From Pedobacter alluvionis (lineage in GTDB: Bacteria > Bacteroidota > Bacteroidia > Sphingobacteriales > Sphingobacteriaceae): 64,000 bases of DNA. Positions 38,801 to 46,971 of this stretch are shown one piece after another; positions within the stretch are counted from its first letter, which is position 1; each line of letters begins with the position of its first letter. The notes below the pieces were generated by a model. That model made no database searches. It was not told where the DNA came from and saw only the letters and a program-made list of their open reading frames with translations. The translations under genes were made by a program, and so were the position numbers. Location: positions 332,981 through 396,980 of the forward strand of contig NZ_RCCK01000014.1 in assembly GCF_003664035.1 (NCBI RefSeq), in the 5' to 3' direction.

Positions 38801-39201
38801 TTGGCATCGGCAACAAAACCAGTAATAACTTCCTGGCTAGCCTTTGCACCTGCTTTAATAACTACCGTCTGGTTACGTATGGTAAAGTCTAGATTTTGTG
38901 CTGCAAAAATTTGCTTAAGCACAGCAGGCAATTCAGCGTCTTTAACATTGATGGTTACAGGTATTGAATTTTCCAATAGATTGTCCGCATAAAAGAAATT
39001 ATAACCAGTTTGTTGGTTAAGTTCCTTAAAAACGGATCGAAGTGAAGCATTTGACTTGGTTAAAGTCACTTTTTGAGCGAGACTTGATGCACTTACCTGC
39101 ATAAGGCACGCTATTATTATTACAATGGTTAGGCGCATGGTTAACAATAATTTGAGGTACAGCCGATTAGGTATACCAAATTTCCTTGATTTTTGATACA
39201 T
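35881..39201 (-). CDS. SusC/RagA-family TonB-linked transporter with STN signalling domain
   Basis: The 1,106-residue product has a signal peptide near residues 20-43 (VIIIACLMQVSASSLAQ). The STN domain spans about 45-118 (SLRSVFKELNQQTGYNFFYAD). A carboxypeptidase-regulatory-like domain follows (FVADAKEHKPIPGVTVSIKG), then the plug (EISMRGQNSYPTLG, ASVTLLKDASATAMYGSRGGNGVM) and a barrel ending in YTFGLSARF. STN domains contact the periplasmic part of a FecR anti-sigma factor. The FecR and ECF sigma genes directly upstream therefore make this a trans-envelope signalling transporter that induces its own operon when substrate binds. An alternative start at the internal Met near residue 22 is possible. 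Confidence 0.96.
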   Translation of the reverse strand: MYQKSRKFGIPNRLYLKLLLTMRLTIVIIIACLMQVSASSLAQKVTLTKSNASLRSVFKELNQQTGYNFFYADNLLENSIPVTINVKDAELPAVLKQIFAAQNLDFTIRNQTVVIKAGAKASQEVITGFVADAKEHKPIPGVTVSIKGTKSAVQTDKNGKFTISIPQGATSLEFRFIGYKTVEVPISSNSNYTIYMQENELTLNETVITGMVDRKVSTYTGAAKTITGAELKAVSPVNVFAGIAALDPSFRIIPNNKIGGNINALPEISMRGQNSYPTLGSELVGNPNTPLFILDGFQVSLQAITDLDMNQIASVTLLKDASATAMYGSRGGNGVMVVTTILPPRGKVEVSITNNLTLSSPDLSVYHMLNASEKLDFERRVGFLNSYSGQFINAERYKAVLSGVNTDWKSIPVQTGINNRTNLSLRGGDQSLTFNLTFSGNLLQGVMKEQDRKNYSGSFQLSYKTNNLTFQNNTIATQVISNDSPYGEFSQYLNLNPYWKPYDENGNVNKYLENINPGFGIPGSVVLNPLMDITYNTINNRNKNFNLRNNTTVRYDYSKSLWFTGALGITKVNGTIDNFYSALDSRFDGITDLSARGSYSKDNSEAFTMDGTGAVNYNKNFGKHGVTVYAGFRLASTSLNSYNVSTQGFPFDRLDNILFAAQYLNSRPTGTESTINNLSYTGSANYSYDNRYFTDFTYTRDGSSAYGTNNKFGNFWSAGLGWNINNEQFLKDSRTVNLLRIRGSYGSTGTSVQDPYAAQFRYNLGTSTGYFGEVGAIPGALGNPNLSWQQVLKSNIGIASAFLDNRLTFNAEFYNEITQNALTTVSLASSTGFPSYTENLGKIQNRGLQLDLGYTILSDPRKGLKWNVSVNAATNKSVLKEVSDKLKAFNAALNANNPDQTAENAQFIEGQSTTAIYAVRSLGIDPVTGQEVYLKADGTPTFVWDVNDKTYVGDTRPRWTGAINSNFLYAGFALNFSFNYNYGADLYNSTLLNRVEAVDASNNVDRRAYDLGWTGPGSVSPYRRITGSPTPTKLTSRFVQRDNNIQLSSINLSYQFKTAFVKKLGLQNLSVSATTNNLATFSSIEIERGTDNPFAREYTFGLSARF

Positions 39202-39216
39202 TTAGTAGTTGGTTTG

Positions 39217-39332
39217 TTTAAACAGTCTCTGATGCGTTGGTCCGTAGCAAGACTGTGGTTGTAAATTGATTTTCAATCGAATATTCCAGACTATGATCAG
39301 GTCCCGGCAGTTAAACGGGGCCTGTTTTTTTT
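39217..39332 (+). ncRNA. Candidate antisense RNA opposite the STN-susC leader
   Basis: A plus-strand terminator (39298-39332) lies between fecR and susC, although both genes are on the minus strand. A weak match to the Bacteroidota promoter (TTGGTTTG at 39209-39216, with TTG about 20 bp upstream) could start a transcript of about 110 nt fully complementary to the susC 5' leader. This is the same arrangement as the DonS antisense RNAs of Bacteroides sigma/anti-sigma-controlled SusC loci. The promoter call is inference. Confidence 0.4.
39298..39332 (+). terminator. Plus-strand terminator inside the susC leader
   Basis: CAGGTCCCG (39298-39306) pairs with CGGGGCCTG (39316-39324) with one wobble and a 9-base loop, followed directly by eight T. 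There is no T-run on the minus strand, so it can only end a plus-strand (antisense) transcript. Confidence 0.7.
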
Positions 39333-39410
39333 GGATATCTTTAGTTATCGTATTTCTTTTATCATCTAGTTTGTTTAAAGGTTAAAATTCAGTTTATTAT
39401 TCGTTATTTA

Positions 39411-40604
39411 TTATTTTGATACATATACGGTTCGTCCTTTTAAATCGAAACGAGCTTCCCCTGTTGATTCCACGATTTCAAGCACCTTTGACAATTTATC
39501 AAACCTCGACACTTGACCACTGAAACGCTGGGTGGTTTTTTCACCGAGGTAAACAACCTCCAAATTATACCAGCGACTGATCATTTTCATAATTGTTTCT
39601 ATGTTTTCACTTTCGATTACAAATTCATTATTTTTCCAGGCAACAGCCAGATCGGTATCCGTTTCACTAATCGTTATTTTGCCAGCGGATAGCTTTGCTT
39701 GTTGCCCTGGTCTTAGCAATTTGTAGTTACCCGATGCTGAGAGCTTCACGCTTCCTTCCAGCAAGGTGGTTTTTTCTACTTCATCATCTGCATAGCTGCT
39801 GATGTTAAAATGAGTTCCTAATACTTCTACTTCCTGCCGGCCTGTCTTTACAATAAAAGGATGTTGCTTATCCTTAGCCACTTCAAAATATCCTTCACCA
39901 CTAAGGGTAACTATCCGTTTTCCGTTTTGAATGAGGGAGGTGGTATAGGTGAGGCTGGAAGCGGCATTTAAATATACAAGCGATCCGTCTGGCAGTCGCA
40001 CCTGATAGGTTTCGCCACGGGCGGTAGACAGGGTATTGGTAGCATTTGGATCCGAAATATTTTCACTAACCTGGTACACCAGTTCGCCGTCGTCTGATTT
40101 AGTGATGATTATTCCGGATTCTCTTCCTATTTCACCTTTAGACGCATTTGCTAAGCTGACCTTCCTGCCATTTGCAAGGGTAAGTGTAGCACCATAGCCC
40201 CCTGACTTGATATCATATAAAGTAACTTTGGGAACAGAGGCAACCTTTTCCGGTTGGTTATTGAAGAAATAAACACCCAGGTATACTACAGCTAAAACTG
40301 CAGCAACAGCAACAATTTTTATCCAAAGTTTAAGTATTTTACTCTTACCTTCTGGTACGGCATGTGCTGATTCCTGAATCTGAACAAACAAATCCTGGTC
40401 AACCTTTTCCAATACCCCGGCAATGGCTAAATCATTTTCATAGTGCTCATCCTGGATTGCTAAGGCGCCAATGATGAGCTCTTTCAATACTTCCTGATCT
40501 TCATCAAGTTGAAAATAATTCATCAGATGCTGGGTTTCTTCGGGACTACAGGTATTATCCAGGTGTTTTTTGAAGAGTATATGAAGTTGTTCAGATGGTT
40601 TCAA
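39411..40604 (-). CDS. FecR-family anti-sigma factor
   Basis: The 397-residue product has a cytoplasmic N-terminal part (residues 1-85) with the four-helix anti-sigma look (LHILFKKHLDNTCSPEETQHLMNYF). A single transmembrane helix lies near 92-112 (IKIVAVAAVLAVVYLGVYFF). The periplasmic FecR domain has TARGETYQVRLPDGSLVYLNAASSLTY near 195 and DUF4974 at the C terminus (IETIMKMISRWYNLEVVYLG). It holds the ECF sigma factor encoded upstream until the STN domain of SusC signals substrate. The gap to the sigma gene is about 95 bp. Confidence 0.95.
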   Translation of the reverse strand: MKPSEQLHILFKKHLDNTCSPEETQHLMNYFQLDEDQEVLKELIIGALAIQDEHYENDLAIAGVLEKVDQDLFVQIQESAHAVPEGKSKILKLWIKIVAVAAVLAVVYLGVYFFNNQPEKVASVPKVTLYDIKSGGYGATLTLANGRKVSLANASKGEIGRESGIIITKSDDGELVYQVSENISDPNATNTLSTARGETYQVRLPDGSLVYLNAASSLTYTTSLIQNGKRIVTLSGEGYFEVAKDKQHPFIVKTGRQEVEVLGTHFNISSYADDEVEKTTLLEGSVKLSASGNYKLLRPGQQAKLSAGKITISETDTDLAVAWKNNEFVIESENIETIMKMISRWYNLEVVYLGEKTTQRFSGQVSRFDKLSKVLEIVESTGEARFDLKGRTVYVSK

Positions 40605-40699
40605 GGTTCGATTTTTACAGCTAATACGGAGCTGCGCAAAAATATCCTTAGTCTGTTAACAAAAAATTAACAATTAATTTCCAAAAACAACGATCAGGA

Positions 40700-41299
40700 T
40701 CAAAAGCCTTTGAATAAAACAGCCAAAACTATCGAAATGGTAAGTGTGGGAGAATCTCTAAAATAGGTTTTAAGAAATCTATTGGCCTGCAGCATGTGGC
40801 TACTGATGGTTTTAGCATTAATGCCCATAATCTGCTCTACTTCTTTATAAGATTTACCCTCTAATTTGCAGAGTGTAAATACCATTTTACGCTGTGGGGG
40901 CATCAGGTCTATGGCTTTCTGCAATTTTTGAGCATCTTCTTTACTCAGCAAATCTTCTTCAACGTGAAGATATAATTCTGAACCTGAAGCAACCATTTTA
41001 GTCAATAAACGTTTGTCTTTGGCTACTTTCCGAAAATAATCATGTACCAGGTTCTCTCCTATACGAAAGAGATAAGATTTAAAAGATTTTTCAGGGTCAA
41101 TCTGCGTCCTTACCTCCCATATTCTAAAAAAAAGTTCCTGCAGCACTTCTTTTACCAGGTCGTCAGATTTGAGGAGTTTAAATAAATTTCCAGCAATCCG
41201 ATATTTATAGTTATTGTATAGGATTTCAAATGCCCGCTCGTCACCATTTTTTAATTGAAGTAATAAAGACTTTTCATCGGTGTGATTAACGTTGATCAT
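40700..41299 (-). CDS. ECF-type RNA polymerase sigma factor (Bacteroidota FecI-like)
   Basis: The 199-residue product has a sigma-70 region 2 (AFEILYNNYKYRIAGNLFKLLK, VLQELFFRIWEVRTQIDPEKSFKSYLFRI) and a region 4 helix-turn-helix (PPQRKMVFTLCKLEGKSYKEVEQIMGINAKTISSHMLQANRFL). The C-terminal hydrophobic tail (LTISIVLAVLF) is common in this subfamily. It should direct RNA polymerase to the susC operon promoter when released from FecR. It is the first gene of the locus. Confidence 0.95.
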   Translation of the reverse strand: MINVNHTDEKSLLLQLKNGDERAFEILYNNYKYRIAGNLFKLLKSDDLVKEVLQELFFRIWEVRTQIDPEKSFKSYLFRIGENLVHDYFRKVAKDKRLLTKMVASGSELYLHVEEDLLSKEDAQKLQKAIDLMPPQRKMVFTLCKLEGKSYKEVEQIMGINAKTISSHMLQANRFLKTYFRDSPTLTISIVLAVLFKGF

Positions 41300-41548
41300 T
41301 CGTCTGGCAAATATACATTAACATGAAAAGACAAGGTAGTTATAATTTTGGAAACGCAGTACTGCGTTATTTAACTATAGTTATTTTTAAATTGATCAAA
41401 TATTCCTCGCAATGGAGATGAAAGCCTAAACAACCTGGATATGCCTGAAGATCTATTTTTTGTGATCTTAGGCTAAGTAGTGAGGTTAATTAATGAACTT
41501 TAAAAAGCCAGTTCAAATTTGATTGTACACTTTAAATCCAATTTGGAA

Positions 41549-42436
41549 TTAATTAATTTTTAATTGGGCATAGTGTTTAATAAACCAGATTAATGCCGTG
41601 TTTTTGTTCGATTCTTTATAAGCCAATACCACCTCTGTATTAACAGGAATGGCATTAATCTCAATAAAAGACACCTTTAACTGCGCGTATTGCTTTTTTA
41701 GTGATAATGGCAAAATAGATACACCCAGGCCCGCTTCTACCAATTGTAATATGGAGTGCACGTTGTTAGCCTCGTGGGTAATATCCGGACTAAAACCCAT
41801 CCGCTGACAAATCTCGATGAGTTTCTGGTTATACTGGGGTGCAAAATCTTTATTAAAGAATATAAATGGACTTTTTTTCAAAAAATCTGCAAGTTCTTGC
41901 TGGTCATCAATTTTTTGTTCTGTTAAAGGAATAACCACCACAAATGGATCAAAAAATAAAGATTCTACTTTCAATTTCTCGGATAAAACCGGAGCTCTTA
42001 AAATCCCAACATCCAGGCTGCCATGTTCCAGTGCTTTAATTTGGGTGAGTGTAGGTACTTCAAACAAACTCGTTTTCAGATAAGGAAATTCCTGATGCAT
42101 CAATTTTAAAATTTCTGCAAGGTGCGATTGGTAAACCGAACTGATATAACCGATCCTTAATTCGCCGCTAACGCCTTCATGAATTTTACGAACCACTTCT
42201 TTACTTTCTTCCTGCTTGTTAAACATGGCATCAACCTCACTCTTAAAATATTTGCCGGCGTTTGTTAATGCCACCCGCTTATTATTCCGAACAAACAGCT
42301 GTACACCAAGCTCTTCTTCCAGTTCTTTAATCTGCCTGCTTAAAGGCGGTTGCGAGATAAAAAGTTTGGATGCTGCTTTGGTAAAATGAAGTTCTTCTGC
42401 AACAGTTTTAAAATACAACAGGTGTCTGAGTTCCAT
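41549..42436 (-). CDS. LysR-family transcriptional regulator
   Basis: The 295-residue product has an N-terminal winged helix (MELRHLLYFKTVAEELHFTKAASKLFISQPPLSRQIKELEEELG) and a periplasmic-binding-like effector domain (GELRIGYISS near 95, SFIEINAIP near 255). It is divergent from a methyltransferase gene only 90 bp away, so it most likely controls that gene and itself. The effector is unknown. The closest sequence style is the CbbR/BenM-like branch, but this cannot be fixed from the sequence. Confidence 0.93.
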   Translation of the reverse strand: MELRHLLYFKTVAEELHFTKAASKLFISQPPLSRQIKELEEELGVQLFVRNNKRVALTNAGKYFKSEVDAMFNKQEESKEVVRKIHEGVSGELRIGYISSVYQSHLAEILKLMHQEFPYLKTSLFEVPTLTQIKALEHGSLDVGILRAPVLSEKLKVESLFFDPFVVVIPLTEQKIDDQQELADFLKKSPFIFFNKDFAPQYNQKLIEICQRMGFSPDITHEANNVHSILQLVEAGLGVSILPLSLKKQYAQLKVSFIEINAIPVNTEVVLAYKESNKNTALIWFIKHYAQLKIN

Positions 42437-42456
42437 AACTATAATACTTAACAGGT

Positions 42457-42480
42457 ATTGATATATGCAAAAATTGATAT
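42457..42480. promoter_or_regulatory. Repeated ATTGATAT in the LysR/methyltransferase control region
   Basis: ATTGATAT occurs at 42457-42464 and 42473-42480 in the 90-bp gap between the divergent genes. It is a candidate LysR contact site; the classical T-N11-A palindrome is not clear. Confidence 0.35.
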
Positions 42481-42526
42481 TTTACAAATATGATCAACAG
42501 CACTAACTTTACAAAAAATTAAAGCA

Positions 42527-43249
42527 ATGAATAAAGATTATTCGCATAAAGCAACCAATGAAGAAATCAAAACAAGGTTTGATAATGATGTAGAACGTTT
42601 CTCGAACTTAGAAAGCGGTCAACAAACCACGATCGACGCACCACTTACTATGGAGCTTTGCACCGGAGCAGCCAAATATATTAATCCGGATGCCCAGGAA
42701 CTGTTGGATATTGGATGTGGTGCAGGCAATTACACATTAAAAATGCTCAGCAAAATCCCAAACCTGAACTGTACCCTTAACGACTTGAGTTTACCGATGC
42801 TGGAACGCGCAAGTGATAGGGTATCGGCACAAACTACCGGAACAGTAACCGTTATACAGGACGATATGCGTAACCTTAATTTACCAGATAACCATTTCGA
42901 TATTGTACTGGCTGCAGCAACATTTCATCATTTGCGTACTGATGCCGATTGGGAACTTGTTTTTACTAAAGTTTACAGCGCCTTAAAACCCGGTGGCAGT
43001 ATCTGGATTTCAGACCTCATTGCCCACGATTCTGCATTGATCGATAATCTTTTTCAGGATCAATATGGCGCCTATCTTGAAACACTTGGTGGTGAAGCCT
43101 ATAAGCAAAAGGTATTTGATTATATTGAATATGAAGATACCCCCCGTTCTTTAAACTATCAGCTGGCATTATTACAAAAAGTTGGTTTCAGCGTTACTGA
43201 GATACTGCATAAAAACTCTTATTTTGCAGCCTTTGGTGCGATAAAATAA
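42527..43249 (+). CDS. Class I SAM-dependent methyltransferase
   Basis: The 240-residue product has motif I as LLDIGCGAGNYTLKML near residue 64 and the post-I acidic residue in CTLNDLSLPML. Motif II is at NHFDIVLAAATFHHLRTD and KPGGSIWISD lies near 160. The fold resembles UbiE/Trm9-type methyltransferases that act on small molecules. The substrate cannot be read. It is likely controlled by the divergent LysR gene and ends in a strong hairpin. Confidence 0.92.
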   Translation: MNKDYSHKATNEEIKTRFDNDVERFSNLESGQQTTIDAPLTMELCTGAAKYINPDAQELLDIGCGAGNYTLKMLSKIPNLNCTLNDLSLPMLERASDRVSAQTTGTVTVIQDDMRNLNLPDNHFDIVLAAATFHHLRTDADWELVFTKVYSALKPGGSIWISDLIAHDSALIDNLFQDQYGAYLETLGGEAYKQKVFDYIEYEDTPRSLNYQLALLQKVGFSVTEILHKNSYFAAFGAIK

Positions 43250-43252
43250 AAC

Positions 43253-43293
43253 GATTCTGCCAGGTAATATTACAATCATTACCTGGCAGAATC
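43253..43293 (+). terminator. Perfect 16-bp hairpin after methyltransferase
   Basis: 43253-43268 (GATTCTGCCAGGTAAT) pairs exactly with 43278-43293 around a 9-base loop, 4 bp after the stop codon. There is no T-run, so it may be a terminator of the intrinsic-weak type or a 3'-end stabilizer. Confidence 0.7.
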
Positions 43294-43390
43294 TCCACTA
43301 AGATTAATGAATAGCAAGAATAATTCTATTTAAAAAAAAGAGAATCCCGGGTTTATTTTTAATAAAGGATTTAATTGACCTCCTACCAAA

Positions 43391-43627
43391 TTAAGGGTAG
43401 CCAGGTTTAAAACTTTTAATTAATACATTTAATTCATCTTGATTGATCAGATTCGGATCTTCGAACTGTAGCTTTAAAAAGTTAACCGGAACTTTTAAAG
43501 TACCACTTGTAGTACGCGATATGCAAGCTTCTTCATTCGTAGTGGAGGATACATAATGACCGATTTCAGATTCAATTTCAGATAAACGGATTAACAATTC
43601 GTAATAGATGTAGAGTGGGATATTCAC
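43391..43627 (-). CDS. Small hypothetical protein (78 aa)
   Basis: The frame opens with GTG at 43627 and encodes a soluble, acidic protein (YIYYELLIRLSEIESEIGHYV, VPVNFLKLQFEDPNLINQDELNVLIKSF) without a signal peptide. A TAACTTTG element, a match to the Bacteroidota -7 promoter hexamer pattern, lies at 43632-43639, just upstream on the minus strand. The transcript may be nearly leaderless. The family is not recognised. Coding is supported by the regular amino-acid composition and by its isolated position, but not by a motif. Confidence 0.5.
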   Translation of the reverse strand: MNIPLYIYYELLIRLSEIESEIGHYVSSTTNEEACISRTTSGTLKVPVNFLKLQFEDPNLINQDELNVLIKSFKPGYP

Positions 43628-43998
43628 AACGCAAAGTTACCACAATAAAAAGCAAACATTTAATTATTGTTACATTAACGTTAATTCATCTGCTAACCAT
43701 AAATTAACAGTAAGCATTTTTTCATTTAAGCTCATCAACCGGGGTTTAAAACTTAATCCCTGCTTAACAATAGTAGTTTTAAGTTTGCTGTTAAAATCCA
43801 GAAAGGTTATGAAAAAACGCTCAACTCACTTAATCAACTCACTTAAAAAGAATGGTTTATTTCGGATAACAATGCACCTGCAGAAGAGTTAAAAAACAAC
43901 CACCCACTTTAACGTATTGATAACAATCATTTAACATTCAAAATGATTTAAATCAGTTACTTATTCATTTATTTACATCGCAGATATTGATCTGCACC
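43628..43998. other. AT-rich intergenic region upstream of PiT transporter
   Basis: These 371 bp separate the small minus-strand gene from the PiT gene and must carry the PiT promoter. No repeat, hairpin or further reading frame stood out. Confidence 0.5.
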
Positions 43999-45438
43999 AT
44001 GAATATCCAAACTGATTTTATGCTGTCTTTCTGTACCGTTATACCCTTTTTAGGGAACACCGATTTAAGTACCCCTCTTGCCATCGTATTTATCGTTTGT
44101 CTGCTTGCCGTAGTCGGATTTGAGTTTGTAAACGGTTTCCATGATACGGCCAATGCTGTAGCTACTGTAATTTATACCAAAGCGTTAAAACCTGTTGTCG
44201 CCATCCCCTGGTCGGGATTTTGGAATTTCATGGGTGTATTTACCGGAGGAATAGCCGTAGCAATGGGTATTTTAAAACTCGTTCCGCTTGATGCTTTAAT
44301 GAACCTTCCCGTTGGTGTTGGCGCCGCAATGGTTTTGGCAGTTTTACTGGCCTCTATCGCCTGGAATCTCGGTACCTGGTACCTGGGCATCCCCTGCTCG
44401 AGTTCGCATACGATGATCGGTGCCATGATTGGTGCCGGTTTGGCTTTTACCTGGTACTACGGTGGCCAGGGCGTAAACTGGGGCAAGGCCGAAGAAATCG
44501 GTTTATCGCTCATTTTATCCCCTATTATCGGCTTTGGTCTCGCCATGTTGCTGATGTACTTTTTAAAACATGTGGTTAAATACCATGCCCTTTTTCATAT
44601 CCCAACGGGCGAGAACGACCGTCCACCCTTATTGATCAGGGGTTTACTGATTACCACCTGTACTTTGGTAAGCTTTTTCCACGGCAGCAACGATGGACAG
44701 AAAGGTGTGGGTTTGTTGATGCTGATCCTCATTGCTTTTCTACCTGCAAAATTTGCCGTGAACCACCATATCCCCAATGATAAAGTATTGTTCCAGCTTA
44801 ACCAAACTGAACAACTGCTGCAAAAAACAGCAAAACTTAATCAGGGTAAAATACTCAATATTACCGCTCTTGTAAAGGAAATAGACCAAGCGAAATTCCA
44901 CCTTTCCCTTAAAAATGAAACCGACAAGAAAAACACTTATCTTTTCCGTAAACAGATTGAAGAGGTTATTGTTGCTATAAAAACAGTAAGGGAAGATAAA
45001 ACATTAGTAATTAACGCAACCGACGATCAGCTGCTTCATGATAATGCTTCCGAGTTATCGAAACTGGTCGAATTTGCACCACTTTGGGTAATTCTTGTCA
45101 TTTCGATTTCACTCGGACTGGGTACCATGATCGGCTGGAAACGCATAGCGGTTACCATTGGCGAAAAAATCGGTAACGAGCATTTAAATTATGCCCAGGG
45201 CGCTACTTCAGAGATTGTGGCAGCTTCTACCATTGGCCTGAGCACTGCTTTTGGCTTGCCGGTAAGTACCACACACGTATTATCGAGCGGTATAGCCGGT
45301 GCAATGGTGGCCTCTGGCGGACGAAAAAACCTGAACAGTAACACGCTTAAAAATATTGGATTGGCCTGGGTGCTTACCTTGCCGGTATCGATTATATTGG
45401 CTATTTTGTTATTCATGCTTTTTCACCTGTTTATTTAA
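43999..45438 (+). CDS. PiT-family inorganic phosphate transporter
   Basis: The protein has about 10 transmembrane segments in two homologous halves. The PiT signatures are GFHDTANAVATVIYTKAL near residue 35, HGSNDGQKGVG near 225 and STTHVLSSGIAGAMVASGG near 415. A hydrophilic linker of about 110 residues separates the halves (LNQTEQLLQKTAKLNQG and onward). It imports phosphate with protons or as metal-phosphate. The open frame starts at a TTG at 43987, but the ATG at 43999 is the better start. A UspA gene follows after 26 bp, probably in the same operon. Confidence 0.95.
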   Translation: MNIQTDFMLSFCTVIPFLGNTDLSTPLAIVFIVCLLAVVGFEFVNGFHDTANAVATVIYTKALKPVVAIPWSGFWNFMGVFTGGIAVAMGILKLVPLDALMNLPVGVGAAMVLAVLLASIAWNLGTWYLGIPCSSSHTMIGAMIGAGLAFTWYYGGQGVNWGKAEEIGLSLILSPIIGFGLAMLLMYFLKHVVKYHALFHIPTGENDRPPLLIRGLLITTCTLVSFFHGSNDGQKGVGLLMLILIAFLPAKFAVNHHIPNDKVLFQLNQTEQLLQKTAKLNQGKILNITALVKEIDQAKFHLSLKNETDKKNTYLFRKQIEEVIVAIKTVREDKTLVINATDDQLLHDNASELSKLVEFAPLWVILVISISLGLGTMIGWKRIAVTIGEKIGNEHLNYAQGATSEIVAASTIGLSTAFGLPVSTTHVLSSGIAGAMVASGGRKNLNSNTLKNIGLAWVLTLPVSIILAILLFMLFHLFI

Positions 45439-45464
45439 CAGTTTAAAATATTATTCTCCAAAAA

Positions 45465-46286
45465 ATGAAACAGATACTTGTAGCAACGGATTTTTCAAGA
45501 AGTGCCGGAAATGCCCTCTCCTATGCACTTGCCATGGCAAAAACGCTGAAAATGGAAGTTGTGGCTATTCATGCCATCCATCCTACCGAAGGTATAAATA
45601 ACAGTACCTACAATGCCATTTTTATCGAATCTTATTACGGAAATAAAAGAGCTGCTTTAAAAGAATGGGCTGAAAACATCCGCGAAAGGGAAAACCTTAA
45701 AGATGTAAAGCTCGAAACAATATGTGATGTTGGTTTTTTAAAAACAGTAATTACCAAACATACCGAAACCAATCCGGTAGAGCTGTTGGTAATGGGCATT
45801 ACAGGTGCCACCGGGATTAGCGGAATTGTAGGCAGCAACGCCAGCATGGCGGTTACCAAAATGCGGATCCCAACATTGATTGTTCCTTTGGAGAGCAGTT
45901 TTACCAACTTCCCGATTATTACGCTGGCCACTGACTACGAAACTGTATTATCGCCAAAAGATATTACTGCCCTTAGCGAACTGTTAAAAGCCTCTGGAAC
46001 GAGGAAAATGCAGGTACTTTATGTAGCCGAAAAATCGGATGAAGTACATATACAGACGGGAGAAAAAAGGATCAGGGATCTTTTACCAGATACGGAGATC
46101 GAATTTAACTACATTATGGACAGCAGTGCCCCAAATGGCATTATGGATTTCATTAAAAGTAACCATACCGATATCCTTTGCCTTGTTAAACACCATCACA
46201 ATATTATTTACCGCTTATTTACCAGCAGCACGGTTAATCAGGTAATGAACAAAACGGTGAAGGCTATTTTGGTGTTGCACGAATAG
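45465..46286 (+). CDS. Universal stress protein (two UspA domains)
   Basis: The 273-residue product has two UspA folds. The first starts MKQILVATDFSRSAGNALSYALAMAK and ends VMGITGATGISGIVGSNASMAV, with the ATP-binding G-x2-G-x9-G-S pattern. The second starts ITLATDYETVLS and ends DILCLVKHHHNIIYRLFTSSTVNQVM. The ATP-binding residues look degenerate in the second half. Such tandem UspA proteins are common in Bacteroidota. Being co-transcribed with the phosphate transporter suggests a starvation or stress link; this is inference. Confidence 0.93.
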   Translation: MKQILVATDFSRSAGNALSYALAMAKTLKMEVVAIHAIHPTEGINNSTYNAIFIESYYGNKRAALKEWAENIRERENLKDVKLETICDVGFLKTVITKHTETNPVELLVMGITGATGISGIVGSNASMAVTKMRIPTLIVPLESSFTNFPIITLATDYETVLSPKDITALSELLKASGTRKMQVLYVAEKSDEVHIQTGEKRIRDLLPDTEIEFNYIMDSSAPNGIMDFIKSNHTDILCLVKHHHNIIYRLFTSSTVNQVMNKTVKAILVLHE

Positions 46287-46400
46287 TTTTTTAGTCCAAA
46301 GTCGGGAGTCCGGAGTCTTTAGTTGATTGACGCTAAAGCAATGATAAAAAATCAATAAGCAATGAATGTTCTCCCTGGATACATTTCTTTCCACTCATTT

Positions 46401-46730
46401 GTCATCCTGAGCGCAGTCGAAGGATCTTTCAACATGGAAAATGTAAGAGGGATGATGGAAATGAATCACCAATGAGCAATTTTCAATGAGCAATTAGCAA
46501 CCGCCATTAGAACATTACATCCTTTTTCGGCACAATCCCATCGATCAATTTGTCATCCTGAATGCAATGAAGGATCTTTAAGGATGGAAAATATAAGAGG
46601 GATGATGGAAATGAATCACCAATAATCAATTTTCAATGAGCAATTAGCGAGCGCCACTAGAACATTACATCCTTTTTCGGCACACTCCCATCGATCAATT
46701 TGTCATCCTGAATGCAATGAAAGATCTTTT
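46401..46730. repeat. Tandem 150-bp repeat with REP-like cores
   Basis: A unit of 150 bp, beginning with GTCATCCTGA at 46401, recurs at 46552 and again, as the core only, at 46702. Units 1 and 2 differ at about a dozen positions. Each begins with a REP-like core of the form GTCATCCTGA..G.A.TGAAGGATCTTT. A reverse-oriented partner (AGATCTTTTCGCTTTGCTCC, and then GTCGAGATGAC) follows at 46751-46781. No gene lies within it. Confidence 0.85.
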
Positions 46731-46971
46731 TATAATGAAAATAATTAAATAGATCTTTTCGCTTTGCTCCGGTCGAGATGACAACTTTTCTAATGAAATC
46801 TCCAGCTTGTAAATTTTTAAATAAAATCTTAATGTCCTTAATTTCTTAATGGTCAAAACGATTAAGAACCATCAAATTACAATGACTAAATGGCAACTAC
46901 TGCTTCAACAATTTAACAATGAAACAAATTGGCAATTTTCAGCTCCTGATAAACCAATGACTAATGAACAT

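Noticed and set aside
39298..39332. Terminator of fecR on the minus strand
   Set aside because: The T-run follows the stem only on the plus strand, and the hairpin is downstream of fecR but lacks a minus-strand T-tract.
46401..46730. CRISPR array
   Set aside because: Units are 150 bp with no short repeat/spacer alternation, and no cas genes are present.
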